A DNA stretch of 42,968 nt from Actinomycetes bacterium (GCA_021792455.1 JAJYUP010000014.1:1-42968), one strand, 5' to 3'. Positions 16,712-25,226 are shown, counted from the stretch's first letter. The notes: generated from the letters alone by a model not told the origin. Made by a program: numbers and translations.

Positions 16712-17608
16712 ATGCTTGCGCGCGTGGTCCATCTGCTCCGATACAGCGCACATCGGCTTCGACGTCGCGGCAGGCCGGTTGTGCTGCTGGGCGTCACAGC
16801 TCTGCTGCTGCCGGCGGTGCCTGCCCAGGCGATGAAGCTGAGCGCGAACTGGGCGGGCTACGTGGTCGCATCCCGTCACCCCCGCCGCGCGCCGTTGCGC
16901 ACCGTCTTCGGCACCTGGACGGTGCCAAGGGTGACGTGCAGCGTCGGCCACGAGCGCTACGCCGCGGTCTGGGTCGGCCTGGGCGGCTACCGCGAAAACG
17001 CAACGGGCCTCGAGCAGATCGGCACCGAGCAGAACTGCCGCCTGGGAGGGAAATCGAGCTACGCCGCATGGTTCGAGATCCTGCCCGCCGGTCCGGTGAG
17101 GATCCCGATGAGGGTGCACCCCTCGAACGTCGTGAGGGCGTCGACGACCGTGATCGGAGACATCGCGCAATTCCACATCAGCGACCTGAGCACGGGCGCG
17201 CACTATGCAACCACACGTCGGGTCTCAGATCCGAACGTCTCAACGGCCGAGTGGATCCTGGAGGCGCCGTCGGCGTGCTCACCGGGGTGGGCGTGCGAAC
17301 CGCTGCCGCTTGCGAGCGTGAGCACCGTCGACTTCGAGAGCGCGAGAGCGCGAGCGGCTCGTCACACGAGGCCGGCGGGATCGAGGGGGTGGGTGGACAT
17401 GACGCTCGAGCTCGAGCAGGAGTCGATCGCGCTGCCGAGCCAGCCCGCTTTCCATTCCGAAGCCGAAGCGCCGCAGACCGCGACGCGCACGATTCTGACC
17501 GCCGTGCCGTCGAAGGCCCACGGTCCCTTCGGCTCCTTCTCGCTCTCGCGGAGCGAACAGACGAGCGAAGTGCCCCTGCCCGCTGCCCCGACGTTCCCCG
17601 GCTTCTGA
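16712..17608 (+). CDS. Secreted G1 family (eqolisin-like) glutamic peptidase
   Basis: About 298 residues. The signal peptide is RRRGRPVVLLGVTALLLPAV with likely cleavage after AQA. The mature part shows the G1 (formerly A4) pattern: SANWAGYVV, TVFGTWTVPRV, AAVWVGLGGY, LEQIGTEQ, YAAWFEILPA and STAEWILEAP. In the family, catalysis uses a Gln and a Glu. The candidates are the Gln of LEQIG (about residue 102 from this start) and the Glu of AEWILEAP (about 180). Family members are acid-active endopeptidases, best known from fungi. Start ATG 16712 is the first ATG in frame; TTG 16691 is open too and no clear ribosome site decides. The gene stands alone, with a hairpin 35 bases after its stop. Confidence 0.8.
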   Translation: MLARVVHLLRYSAHRLRRRGRPVVLLGVTALLLPAVPAQAMKLSANWAGYVVASRHPRRAPLRTVFGTWTVPRVTCSVGHERYAAVWVGLGGYRENATGLEQIGTEQNCRLGGKSSYAAWFEILPAGPVRIPMRVHPSNVVRASTTVIGDIAQFHISDLSTGAHYATTRRVSDPNVSTAEWILEAPSACSPGWACEPLPLASVSTVDFESARARAARHTRPAGSRGWVDMTLELEQESIALPSQPAFHSEAEAPQTATRTILTAVPSKAHGPFGSFSLSRSEQTSEVPLPAAPTFPGF

Positions 17609-17642
17609 GAGACGGGGTGTCTGGCCGGGCTCTGCGGCGCAG

Positions 17643-17666
17643 GCCTCGAGCGCGCACGCTCGAGGC
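17643..17666 (+). terminator. Hairpin after the G1 peptidase gene
   Basis: Perfect 10-bp stem GCCTCGAGCG/CGCTCGAGGC around a 4-base loop, 35 bases past the peptidase stop. No T-run follows. Confidence 0.6.
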
Positions 17667-17686
17667 GCCCCCGCACACAGGCTCCT

Positions 17687-17740
17687 CTGCACACGCGCCC
17701 CTGCACACGCGCCCCTGCACACGCGCCGCTGCACACGCCC
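17687..17740. repeat. 14-bp tandem repeat between genes
   Basis: Three 14-bp units (CTGCACACGCGCCC with one change in the third) and a 12-bp fourth. The array is intergenic, between the peptidase hairpin and the amidotransferase gene. The unit is not a multiple of three. Confidence 0.9.
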
Positions 17741-17828
17741 CGCAGCGGCCTCGGCGTCGGTACTGTGTGTCGCGATGCTGTTGCGCGAGGCGATCGAGGC
17801 TCGGCGCGGACGGACGGGCGGCTGAGCG

Positions 17829-18743
17829 GTGTGCCGGCTGTTCGGGATGAGCGCGGGGCGAGAGCCCGCGAAGGCGACCTTCTGGCTGCTGGATGCGCCG
17901 GACAGCCTATCTGCGCAGAGCCGTCGCGAGCCTGACGGAGCCGGGCTCGGCTGGTTCGACGCCGGCGGCGTGCCGCGCCTGGCGAAGCAGCCGATCGCAG
18001 CCTACGAGGACCGCGCGTTCGCGCGCGAGGCGCGGCAGGTCAGCTCGCGCACCTTCGTCGCGCACGTGCGCTTCGCCTCGACAGGTGCCCTGGAGCGCAG
18101 GAACACTCACCCCTTCGAGCAGGAGGGTCGCCTCTTCGCCCACAACGGGGTGATCGGCGGGCTCGCGCGGCTGGAGCGCCACCTCGGCGACGACATGGAG
18201 CTCGTCGGCGGAGACACCGACTCCGAGCGCCTCTTCGCCCTGATCACGAGGGAGATCGCCGCCGCCGGCGGCGATGTCGAGGCGGGGATCGAGGCGGCCT
18301 GCGGATGGGTTGCGAAGCATCTGCCGCTGTTCGCGATGAACTTCGTGCTCGCGAGCGTGGACGGGCTGTGGGCGCTTCGCTACCCGCAGACACACGAGCT
18401 CCACCTGCTGGAGCGTGCGCCAGGTGCGCCCCTTGCGCACGAAAGCGGTCTCGGCAGCCGCGTCGCCAGCGAGCACGGCAGTGCCCATCCGCTCGTCGTG
18501 GTCGCAAGCGAGCGGATGGACGAGGATCGACGCTGGCGGGCGCTGCGCTGCGGTGAGCTGATCCACGTCGACGCGAACCTGGAGCTGAGCTCGCGAACGG
18601 TTCTGCCCGACCCCCCGGCGCACCCGCTGAGCCTCGCCGATCTGAGCGAGCGGGCACGAAGCTCGCAGGCGAGCGTGCCCTCTGCGCATCCCGCTCACCG
18701 TGACGGGGTCGGGCAGATCACTTCAACGCGGCGGCACCGATGA
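17829..18743 (+). CDS. Class II glutamine amidotransferase (YafJ/EgtC-like)
   Basis: 304 residues starting GTG-TGC, giving Met-Cys-Arg-Leu-Phe-Gly. Cys2 becomes the N-terminal nucleophile of the Ntn-hydrolase fold after Met removal. Typical landmarks are REPDGAGLGWF, FVAHVRFASTG, NTHPF, LFAHNGVIGG and GGDTDSERLF. Such proteins release ammonia from glutamine or hydrolyse gamma-glutamyl amides; the partner reaction is not evident here. No ergothioneine genes are nearby, so an EgtC role is not supported. The stop overlaps the ATG of the IclR gene (ATGA), so the two are co-transcribed. Confidence 0.85.
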   Translation: MCRLFGMSAGREPAKATFWLLDAPDSLSAQSRREPDGAGLGWFDAGGVPRLAKQPIAAYEDRAFAREARQVSSRTFVAHVRFASTGALERRNTHPFEQEGRLFAHNGVIGGLARLERHLGDDMELVGGDTDSERLFALITREIAAAGGDVEAGIEAACGWVAKHLPLFAMNFVLASVDGLWALRYPQTHELHLLERAPGAPLAHESGLGSRVASEHGSAHPLVVVASERMDEDRRWRALRCGELIHVDANLELSSRTVLPDPPAHPLSLADLSERARSSQASVPSAHPAHRDGVGQITSTRRHR

Positions 18744-19672
18744 GCGATCTGACCTCTGCGCACGGCGAGCAGGGACGGCAGAGCGCAGCGCCTGCGATTC
18801 GATCCGTCGACCGCGCCTGCGAGCTGCTCGCCGCCTTCACGCTCGACGCGCCCGCGCTTGCGCTGAGCGAGCTCTCGAGGCAGGTTGGGCTGCCGAAGGC
18901 GACCGTGCATCGGATCGCCTCCGCTCTGCTTTCGCGCGGGATGCTCGCTCAATCGGCGGATGGCCGCTACAGGCTTGGTGTGAAGGTGCTCGAGCTCGGG
19001 GCGGTCGTGCGCGAGTCGCTGAACGCAGTTCAGATCTGCCGGCCGGTGATGGCCGCCCTCGCTGCGCGCACGAGCGAGACGGTGCTGCTCGCGACCGCTG
19101 ACTGGCCCGCTCTGGAGCTGCTGATCGTGCAGCGCCTGGAAAGCCCCCATCCGCTGTCCGTCGGCTCGCCTGTGGGGCGGCGGCTGCCGCTCTCCCCCGG
19201 ATCGGTGGTCAGCAAGGCGCTGCTGGCCGGGCTTCCGCCGCTGGAGGCGGAGGGGCTGGTGGCGAGGCTGCCTATGACGCCGAGCACGAGGCGGACGATT
19301 CTGGGCAGGGATGAGCTTCTCGCCGATATCGAGCGTGCGCGGCGGCAGGGCTTCGCCTTCGAGCAGGGCGAGTACTACGACGGCGTCTGCGGGGTTGCAG
19401 TTCCGATCATCTACGATGGCTCGAGGCCGCTTGCAAGCATCGGGATCGTCGGCCCAGAAACGAGAATTGCGAGCGAGATGAAGGCGCTTGGGGAGCTGCT
19501 GGTGGAGGAGACGAAGGCGATGCGACCTGTGCGACTGCCTGAAAGCGGTGCGACAGTGGGCGCGGAAGAGCTCTCTGCGCCTGGGGGTCGCTCAGGACAC
19601 GAACATGCGCCTGGGGGTCGCTCAGGACAGCGGCGCGCCCGAGCTCGATCGGACGGTCAGATGCGCGGATAG
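18740..19672 (+). CDS. IclR family transcriptional regulator
   Basis: 310 residues. The N-terminal winged helix (SVDRACELLAAF, LALSELSRQVGLPKATVHRIASALLSRGML, GRYRLG) is followed by the IclR effector-binding domain (SPVGRRLPLSPGSVVSKALLAG, GFAFEQGEYYDGVCGVAVPI, SIGIVGP). The start ATG 18740 is coupled to the amidotransferase stop. The last 45 residues are a low-complexity tail made by a 30-bp DNA repeat. A perfect palindrome 52 bases after the stop, in front of the sugar-type ABC importer, is the likely operator. The regulator probably controls that importer in response to its sugar or a metabolite. Confidence 0.9.
   Translation: MSDLTSAHGEQGRQSAAPAIRSVDRACELLAAFTLDAPALALSELSRQVGLPKATVHRIASALLSRGMLAQSADGRYRLGVKVLELGAVVRESLNAVQICRPVMAALAARTSETVLLATADWPALELLIVQRLESPHPLSVGSPVGRRLPLSPGSVVSKALLAGLPPLEAEGLVARLPMTPSTRRTILGRDELLADIERARRQGFAFEQGEYYDGVCGVAVPIIYDGSRPLASIGIVGPETRIASEMKALGELLVEETKAMRPVRLPESGATVGAEELSAPGGRSGHEHAPGGRSGQRRARARSDGQMRG
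19576..19628 (+). repeat. 30-bp tandem repeat at the IclR 3' end
   Basis: One full 30-bp unit (19576-19605) and 23 bases of a second, core TGCGCCTGGGGGTCGCTCAG, encoding APGGRSGHEH-type repeats. The core resembles the unit at 32562-32618 (CTCTGCGCTTGGGGG). Confidence 0.85.
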
Positions 19673-19723
19673 CGTCAGAGGGCGAGCAGGCGGGCAGGAC
19701 ATCGGTCCGCCAGATGGACTATA

Positions 19724-19738
19724 TTCCACGCTGTGGAA
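19724..19738. promoter_or_regulatory. Likely IclR operator palindrome
   Basis: TTCCACGCTGTGGAA is a perfect 6-3-6 palindrome, and it runs on into CTGTGGAACACAG and a further GTGGAA at 19745. Short palindromes with TTCC/GGAA half-sites are typical for IclR-family proteins. It lies between the IclR gene and the importer ATPase gene and overlaps the first possible GTG of that gene. Confidence 0.65.
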
Positions 19739-21541
19739 CACAGTGTGGAAGATGTCCTGTGCCGTCGAGTCTCCCTTGGGACTCGTTCTGAGGATTACGA
19801 AGCCTCTCTTGGGACTCACTTCGGGGAGCATCGAGCCTCTCTTGGGCCTCAATCTGGGGAGCATCGAGCCTCCCTTGGCGCTCAATCTGGGGAGCATCAA
19901 AGCTTCCCAGGACCTCACCCAGGACCTCACGCAGATCAGGGGCAGCTGCCTGAACGGCCAGTCCCGCCCCGCCTTCAGGTGCATGAGATCTCGAAGACGT
20001 TTGGCGCGAGCAGGGCCCTGAACGGAGTCTGCCTCGAGGTCGCGCGAGGGGAGGTTCATGCGCTCGTCGGCCAGAATGGGTGCGGCAAGTCGACGCTGGT
20101 GAAGATCCTCTGCGGCTATCACCGCCCAGACCGCGGCGGATCCGTCCTGCTCGACGGCGAGCCCGTCGTGCTGCCGATCACGCCCGCAGCGATGCGACGA
20201 CATGGGGTCTCAGTCGTCCATCAGGATCTCGGGCTGATCCCGAGCTTCACCGTCACTGAGAACATCCGGCTTGGACGGTTCCGCGCTCGGAGGCTGAGTC
20301 GCGCGATCGACTGGCGCTCGGAAGAAGAGCTCGCGAAGGCCTCCCTCGCGCTGCTCGGCGCGAGCATCGACCCTTCCGCAGAGGTGGACTCGCTCTCGGC
20401 GTTTGCGCGTGCGGAGGTCGCGATCGCGCGCGCGCTGCAGGGGCGGCCGAAGGGAGGCGGGCTCGTCATGCTCGACGAGGCGAGCGGCACGCTTCCGCAA
20501 GAGCCGCGCCTGCACTTTCACCTGCTGATCAGGGGCATCGCTCTCGACGGCGGCGCCGTGCTCCTCGTCAGCCACCAGCTTCAAGAGGTCCTTCAGCACG
20601 CCGACCGCGTGACCGTGATGCGTGAGGGCGAGGTTGCTGCCGCCGGTCTGCGCACGAGCGAGCTGTGCGAGCAGGATCTGCTCGCGCTCATCGCTCCGGG
20701 TGCGAGCAGGCCGTCAACCAGCGGCGGCGGCCGCCCCCGCCGCCGCCATCACCAGACCCCCAACGCCCCTGCCGAGGGCGGTGCCGACCTCGGCGCGGGG
20801 CCCTCCGTCACCGTCGATCGCCTCATCTCTGACACGCTCCGGGGGATCAGCTTCACGATCGAGCCTGGTGCGCTCGTCGGGGTGACGGGTCGTCCGGGAT
20901 CGGGGTTCGAGGAGCTGCCGCACCTGCTCGCCGGCGCGAAGAGGGCGCAGGCTGGCACGCTCACGCTCGAGGGCGTCACCTACGAGCTGAAGCGCGGCCC
21001 ACTGAGGGCGCTGCGCAGGGCCTCGGTTGCGCTTGTGCCGCAGGCGCGCGCCGCCGAAGGGCTCGCGCTCTCTGAGAGCGTGCTCGAGAACCTCACGCTT
21101 CCCCTGCTCTCGAGCCGCGGGCGGGCGCTGTTCACCGGGGCGCGCTGGCGGCGGCGGCTCGCTGAATCGGTGATTGAGGCCCTTCACGTGCACCCCGCGG
21201 ATCCCAACGCCCCCGTGAAGACGCTGAGCGGGGGCAACCAGCAGAAGGTGCTCGTCGGCAAGTGGCTCTCAGCGCAGCCGAAGCTGCTGCTCGCCCACGA
21301 GATCAGCGAGGGAGTGGACGCCTGCGCAAAGGCGGACATCTGCGCCGCCCTGCAGCAGGCCGCCGCCTCCGGCTGCGCGGTGCTGCTCGCGAGCATCGAC
21401 GCCGCAGAGCTCGCGGGCCTCTGCGACCGCGTGCTCGTGCTGCGTGACGGCCTGATCGGCTGCGAGCTCTCAGGGCACCTGCGCCCAGAGCGGATCCTCG
21501 CGGCCCTCGAAGGGGCGCAGGCGGAGCAGGTCGCGGCGTGA
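19733..21541 (+). CDS. Sugar ABC importer ATP-binding protein (RbsA/MglA type, two ATPase domains)
   Basis: The frame gives 602 residues. The double-ATPase architecture of ribose/galactose importers starts near LQVHEISKTFG (about residue 82). Domain 1 has Walker A GQNGCGKST, Q-loop VVHQDLGLIPSFTVTEN, a poor signature (LSAFARAEVAIARAL) and Walker B LVMLDEAS. Domain 2 has a degenerate Walker A, as usual in this family, and a good LSGGNQQKVLVGKWL, but Walker B reads LLLAHEIS, with His for the usual Asp. The true start is uncertain. GTG 19733 lies inside the operator palindrome, GTG 19745 is next, and GTG 19979 would begin directly at the domain. The intervening 80 residues are made of an 11-residue repeat. 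The stop overlaps the permease GTG (GTGA). Confidence 0.85.
   Translation: MEHSVEDVLCRRVSLGTRSEDYEASLGTHFGEHRASLGPQSGEHRASLGAQSGEHQSFPGPHPGPHADQGQLPERPVPPRLQVHEISKTFGASRALNGVCLEVARGEVHALVGQNGCGKSTLVKILCGYHRPDRGGSVLLDGEPVVLPITPAAMRRHGVSVVHQDLGLIPSFTVTENIRLGRFRARRLSRAIDWRSEEELAKASLALLGASIDPSAEVDSLSAFARAEVAIARALQGRPKGGGLVMLDEASGTLPQEPRLHFHLLIRGIALDGGAVLLVSHQLQEVLQHADRVTVMREGEVAAAGLRTSELCEQDLLALIAPGASRPSTSGGGRPRRRHHQTPNAPAEGGADLGAGPSVTVDRLISDTLRGISFTIEPGALVGVTGRPGSGFEELPHLLAGAKRAQAGTLTLEGVTYELKRGPLRALRRASVALVPQARAAEGLALSESVLENLTLPLLSSRGRALFTGARWRRRLAESVIEALHVHPADPNAPVKTLSGGNQQKVLVGKWLSAQPKLLLAHEISEGVDACAKADICAALQQAAASGCAVLLASIDAAELAGLCDRVLVLRDGLIGCELSGHLRPERILAALEGAQAEQVAA
19768..19899 (+). repeat. 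33-bp tandem repeat, four units
   Basis: Units at 19768, 19801, 19834 and 19867. The last three are closely similar (AGCCTCTCTTGGG, then CTGGGGAGCATCG); the first is more diverged. In the importer ATPase frame each unit codes for 11 residues of the type ASLGxQSGEHR. Confidence 0.9.
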
Positions 21542-22641
21542 GCACGGTGAGCGAGTCGAGAGATGTGATGGCTTCGCACGCCGGGTGGGCCGGCGTGCTC
21601 TCGGTGTTGCAGCGGTTTGCGGTGATCGGGGTGTGGGGGACGATCATCGCGCTCTACTCAGCGCTCGAGCCCGGCACCTTCGACACGAGCGGCACCTTCC
21701 AGACGATCTTCGGCTCCCAGGCTGCGCTCGTATTCCTCGCGCTCGCCTTCCTGTGCACCGTGCTCGTCGGCGAGTTCGTCGACCTCTCCGTCGCCTCGAT
21801 CCTCGGGCTCTGCGCGACACTGCTCGCCGTGCTGAACGTGACGGACCACGTCAGCCTTCCGCTGAGCTGCCTGATCGCGGTCGGCGCAGGCGCCGCCGCC
21901 GGCGCCCTGAACGGCCTCCTCGTCGTCTGCCTGTCGATCAACACGATCGTCGTGACGCTCGGCATGTCGACGCTCCTGTCCGGGCTTGCGCTCGCGATCT
22001 CGAACCTCACCCCGATCAGCGGGATGAGCGCCTCCTTCGGCAGGATCGCGCTGACGAGGCTCGCAGGGCTTCCGATCTCCTTCTTCTACGGCATCGCCCT
22101 CGCCCTCGTCTTCGCCTACATCCTCGGCGCGACGCCGCTTGGCCGCCACATCCGCTTCATCGGCGCGAACCGGGAGGTGAGCCGTCTCGCGGGGGTGAGC
22201 GTGAACAGGATCCGCTTCGGCGCGTTCCTGTGCGCAGGCGTGCTGTGCGGGGTCGGCGGGGTGATCGTCGCCGCAGGCCTCGGCGGGTTCGATCCCTCGA
22301 CCTCGACGACCTACCTGCTGCCGACCGTCTCAGCCGTGTTCCTCGGCAGCGCCGCGATCTCCCCCGGCCGCTTCAACCCGCTTGGCACGATCGTCGCCGT
22401 CTACTTCCTCGCGACCGGGATCGTCGGCCTGGAGGAGCTTGGGCTCGCCGGCTGGATATCAGACGTCTTCTACGGCGCGGCCCTGATCCTGACTGTGACG
22501 TTGACGACCCTGCTCGGCCGGCGGCCAAAAGCGGCCCCACTCCGCCGCGGTGCGAAAGCCTCCGACCCGCTACGGCACTTCGACGAGGCCGAAGCGGGGC
22601 TTGGAGCGACCGGCGGGGCTGAGACTGGCGAGCGGGGCTGA
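21538..22641 (+). CDS. Sugar ABC importer permease (RbsC type)
   Basis: 367 residues, mostly membrane helices. Landmarks of the ribose/xylose permease family are GEFVDLSVASILGL, NGLLVVCLSINTIVVTLGMSTLLSGLAL, LGRHIRFIGANREVSRLAGVSVNRIRF and PGRFNPLGTIVAVYFLATGIVGLEELG. The segment with GANREVSRLAG is the usual contact with the ATPase. GTG 21538 is coupled to the ATPase stop. The last 40 residues are hydrophilic, and the reading frame ends inside a 19-bp repeat array. It works with the ATPase upstream and the lipoprotein downstream. Confidence 0.9.
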   Translation: MSTVSESRDVMASHAGWAGVLSVLQRFAVIGVWGTIIALYSALEPGTFDTSGTFQTIFGSQAALVFLALAFLCTVLVGEFVDLSVASILGLCATLLAVLNVTDHVSLPLSCLIAVGAGAAAGALNGLLVVCLSINTIVVTLGMSTLLSGLALAISNLTPISGMSASFGRIALTRLAGLPISFFYGIALALVFAYILGATPLGRHIRFIGANREVSRLAGVSVNRIRFGAFLCAGVLCGVGGVIVAAGLGGFDPSTSTTYLLPTVSAVFLGSAAISPGRFNPLGTIVAVYFLATGIVGLEELGLAGWISDVFYGAALILTVTLTTLLGRRPKAAPLRRGAKASDPLRHFDEAEAGLGATGGAETGERG

Positions 22642-22669
22642 GATGGCCGAGCGGGGCTGAGAGCAGCAA
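22613..22669 (+). repeat. 19-bp tandem repeat spanning the permease stop
   Basis: Three 19-bp units beginning GCGGGGCTGAGA (22613, 22632, 22651). The permease stop TGA falls in the second unit. The unit is not a multiple of three, so each unit offers TGA in a different frame. Confidence 0.88.
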
Positions 22670-22705
22670 GCGACACGAACACGAGCGAACACGAGGAGAG
22701 AGACC

Positions 22706-23857
22706 ATGAGAACGCGCCTTGCGATCATCACCACCCTCGCGCTGCTTGCCGCCGGCTGCGGCAGCAGCGCGCCGAGCAGAGAGAACGCCGCCCGGACTTC
22801 GAGCACCGGGGTTGCAGCGGCGAGGGCGCTCGTCGCCTCGCTGGAAAAGCCCGTCTCGCGCTTCCAGCCGCCCGGGCCGCGCATCGACGCCCGCGCGCTC
22901 GCGGGCAAGAGCGTCTGGTACGTGCCGATCTCGATCTCGACGCCTGTCTTCGCCGTTGCAAACAACTCCCTTCGCGAAGCCCTCGGAAGGGCTGGGGTGA
23001 GGCTGCACACCTGCAGCGGCAACGCCGATCCCTCTGCGACCGCCGCCTGCATCGAACAGGCGATCTCGAGCGGGGCATCTGGGATCGTCGTCGACGCGAT
23101 CCCCGACGCGCTTGCACCAAACGCGTTCGCGAGCGCGGCAAGCCACCACATCCCGGTGCTGATCGTCGACCAACTGCCGCCCCGAGCGGGAGCCCCAGGC
23201 GCGGTCGCCGGGCATGGCGGCGACGCGCTCGCCTACACCCTCGAGCAGGACACAGAGCTCGTCCGCGACGAGGCGGACGTCGCGATCGCGCAGGCGGGCG
23301 GCAAGACGAGCGTGCTCGTGATGCCCTTCACCGACTCGCCCTCGACCCTCGCCTGGGATGCGGCGGCTGTCAGCCAGCTGCACAGGCTCTGTCCTGAATG
23401 CGAGCTCGCAAGCCAGAAGGTCGGGCTTGCGAACCTCCAGCTCGTCGCCTCCCAGACGAGCTCCGCCCTGCTCGCCCACCCAGACGTGAAGTACGTGCTG
23501 CCAGAGTTCGACGCCGTCCTCCAGGAAGTGCAGCAGGGAGTCCAGCAGGCGGGATTCGCAGGGAGGGTGAAGGTGATCACGGCGGCGGGCGACCTCGCCG
23601 GCCTGCAGGCGATCAGGTCTGGACGCCTTCAGGCGGACATCGGCCAGGACTTCCCCTATGAGGGCTTCGCCGATGCCGATGAGATCATGCGGATGATGCT
23701 GAAGGAGCCGATCGTCGAAGAGCACGTCCCAATCCGGCTCTTCGACGCTCACGACATCGCGGGCCTGCCTCTCACCGTCGCCGCAGAGGACTCTGGGCAG
23801 TGGTATGGAAGCAACGCATACATCGGGATGTTCGAAAGGCTGTGGGGCCTGCGCTGA
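22706..23857 (+). CDS. Sugar ABC importer substrate-binding lipoprotein (RbsB-like)
   Basis: 383 residues. The signal sequence ends in the lipobox LLAAGC, so Cys18 should be lipidated and the protein anchored outside the membrane. The mature part follows the periplasmic-binding-protein type I pattern: GKSVWYVPISISTPVFAVANNSLREALGRAG, ISSGASGIVVDAI, a hinge IPVLIVDQL, and a late GLQAIRSGRLQADIGQDFPYEG. The ribosome site GAGGAGAGA precedes ATG 22706. It is the third component of the importer encoded from 19.7 kb. The ligand cannot be read from sequence; a pentose, hexose or polyol is typical. Confidence 0.88.
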   Translation: MRTRLAIITTLALLAAGCGSSAPSRENAARTSSTGVAAARALVASLEKPVSRFQPPGPRIDARALAGKSVWYVPISISTPVFAVANNSLREALGRAGVRLHTCSGNADPSATAACIEQAISSGASGIVVDAIPDALAPNAFASAASHHIPVLIVDQLPPRAGAPGAVAGHGGDALAYTLEQDTELVRDEADVAIAQAGGKTSVLVMPFTDSPSTLAWDAAAVSQLHRLCPECELASQKVGLANLQLVASQTSSALLAHPDVKYVLPEFDAVLQEVQQGVQQAGFAGRVKVITAAGDLAGLQAIRSGRLQADIGQDFPYEGFADADEIMRMMLKEPIVEEHVPIRLFDAHDIAGLPLTVAAEDSGQWYGSNAYIGMFERLWGLR

Positions 23858-23943
23858 GATCGAGCAGAGCCTGAGAGGTGGCGGTGCGCCCCTGCTCGCA
23901 CTGTGTGAGCGCCCGCCGTCTCTCACCGCCTGCCCTGCGCGTG

Positions 23944-23949
23944 TATGAT
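23944..23949 (+). promoter_or_regulatory. Possible -10 box (TATGAT)
   Basis: TATGAT is an isolated AT-rich hexamer 54 bases before the GTG of the secreted protein at 24003. No convincing -35 box is visible, so this is only a weak promoter candidate. Confidence 0.25.
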
Positions 23950-24002
23950 GCCTGCGCGTTCCGTGTGCGGTTCGCAACGATCTTGCGGCGAAAGGGCCTT
24001 CC

Positions 24003-25052
24003 GTGGTGAATCGTGGTCGGGATGTGGGCGTCTGTCGTCTCGCCTCTGCGGCGGCGCGGCGGATCGGTGGGCGCTCGCTTCGCCTGCCCGCCGCCCTGCT
24101 GTGCGCAGCTGCGCTGCTTGGCGCAGGCGCCGCGCCGGCGCTTGCGGCGAGGCCGGACAGCGGCCCCTCTCATCGGGGCGGCGGCAAAGGCGGAGGCACG
24201 GGGGGAGGAGGCGGCGAAACCGTGCCGGCGGGGACAGGGGTCGACATCTCCTATCCCCAGTGCGGCACGAGCTTCCCGCAGGGGCAGGCGTTCGGCATCG
24301 TCGGCGTCAACGGCGGGCTTGCCAACGACGCGAACGCCTGCCTTGGGCCAGACCCTGGATACGCTCAGAGTGAGCTCTACTGGGCCTCTGCGCAGTCGAT
24401 AGGGGGCGTCAGCGGCCAGCCGGACGCCTCGCTCTACATCAACACCGCCGATCCAGGCAACGTCTATGACAACGCGCCGATCGCGGACTGGCCGAGCAGC
24501 GGCGAAGACGCGACCTATGGCTCCTGCTCGACCGAAGATGTGCGGCTGCGGGGCAGGACCTACACCGTCGGGCAGAACTCGGATGCCTGTGCCTGGCAGT
24601 ACGGCTACGAACGCGCCCGCTACGACGTCAGCCTGCTCACCGCCGCCGCGGATGCCGTCAACGCGCAATCGCCCCCGACGATCGTCGGATCCTCCGCCCA
24701 GGGCTACCCCTGGTGGCTCGACGTCGAGACGGCGAACACGTGGCGCTCAGGCGCTGAAGGCGAGGCGATGAACCTCGCCGATCTGCAGGGTGTCGTCGCT
24801 GGGCTGAAGGAAGCTGGGGCGAGCGCGCTCGGCGTCTACTCCACCGAATCGCAGTGGGACCAGATCACGGGCGGCGCTTCGAGCCCAAGCGCCGGCTCGC
24901 TGTATCAGCTGGCAGTCTGGATCCCCGGCGCGAGCAGCCTGCAAGCGGCCATCGCCAACTGCGCGCTGCGCTCCTTCACCGGCGGCTCGGCGGTCTCGCT
25001 CACGCAGTGGGCCACGAGCACCTACGACGCAGACCACTACTGCCTCGCCTGA
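24003..25052 (+). CDS. Secreted TIM-barrel-like protein (GH25-like)
   Basis: 349 residues. The signal peptide ends in a long Ala/Leu core (LLCAAALLGAGAAPALAA), followed by a Gly/Pro linker (GGGKGGGTGGGGGE). The globular part starts GVDISYPQCG and includes FGIVGVNGGLA, YPWWLDVETANTW, ASALGVYSTESQW and LTQWATSTYDADHY. A 'GVDIS' start, a Asp-x-Glu in 'WWLDVET' and a closing 'QW' are reminiscent of GH25 lysozyme barrels, where the acidic pair is catalytic, but overall similarity is distant. Start GTG 24003, with GAAAGG upstream; GTG 24006 is adjacent. It stands alone before tRNA-Arg. Lytic activity on peptidoglycan is a guess. Confidence 0.65.
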   Translation: MVNRGRDVGVCRLASAAARRIGGRSLRLPAALLCAAALLGAGAAPALAARPDSGPSHRGGGKGGGTGGGGGETVPAGTGVDISYPQCGTSFPQGQAFGIVGVNGGLANDANACLGPDPGYAQSELYWASAQSIGGVSGQPDASLYINTADPGNVYDNAPIADWPSSGEDATYGSCSTEDVRLRGRTYTVGQNSDACAWQYGYERARYDVSLLTAAADAVNAQSPPTIVGSSAQGYPWWLDVETANTWRSGAEGEAMNLADLQGVVAGLKEAGASALGVYSTESQWDQITGGASSPSAGSLYQLAVWIPGASSLQAAIANCALRSFTGGSAVSLTQWATSTYDADHYCLA

Positions 25053-25152
25053 GCGCGCCTCGCTCGATCGCTCAGCGCCGCTGCCAGCTAGACTCCTCAG
25101 GGTCGATCCGCGGCATCGGCGGCGCTCGCGCTGCGGGGCCGTAGAGGTCGCT

Positions 25153-25226
<74 letters not shown>

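Noticed and set aside
17829-18743. EgtC of ergothioneine synthesis
   Set aside because: Amidotransferase landmarks fit, but no egtA, egtB, egtD or egtE neighbours are seen; kept as a general class II enzyme.
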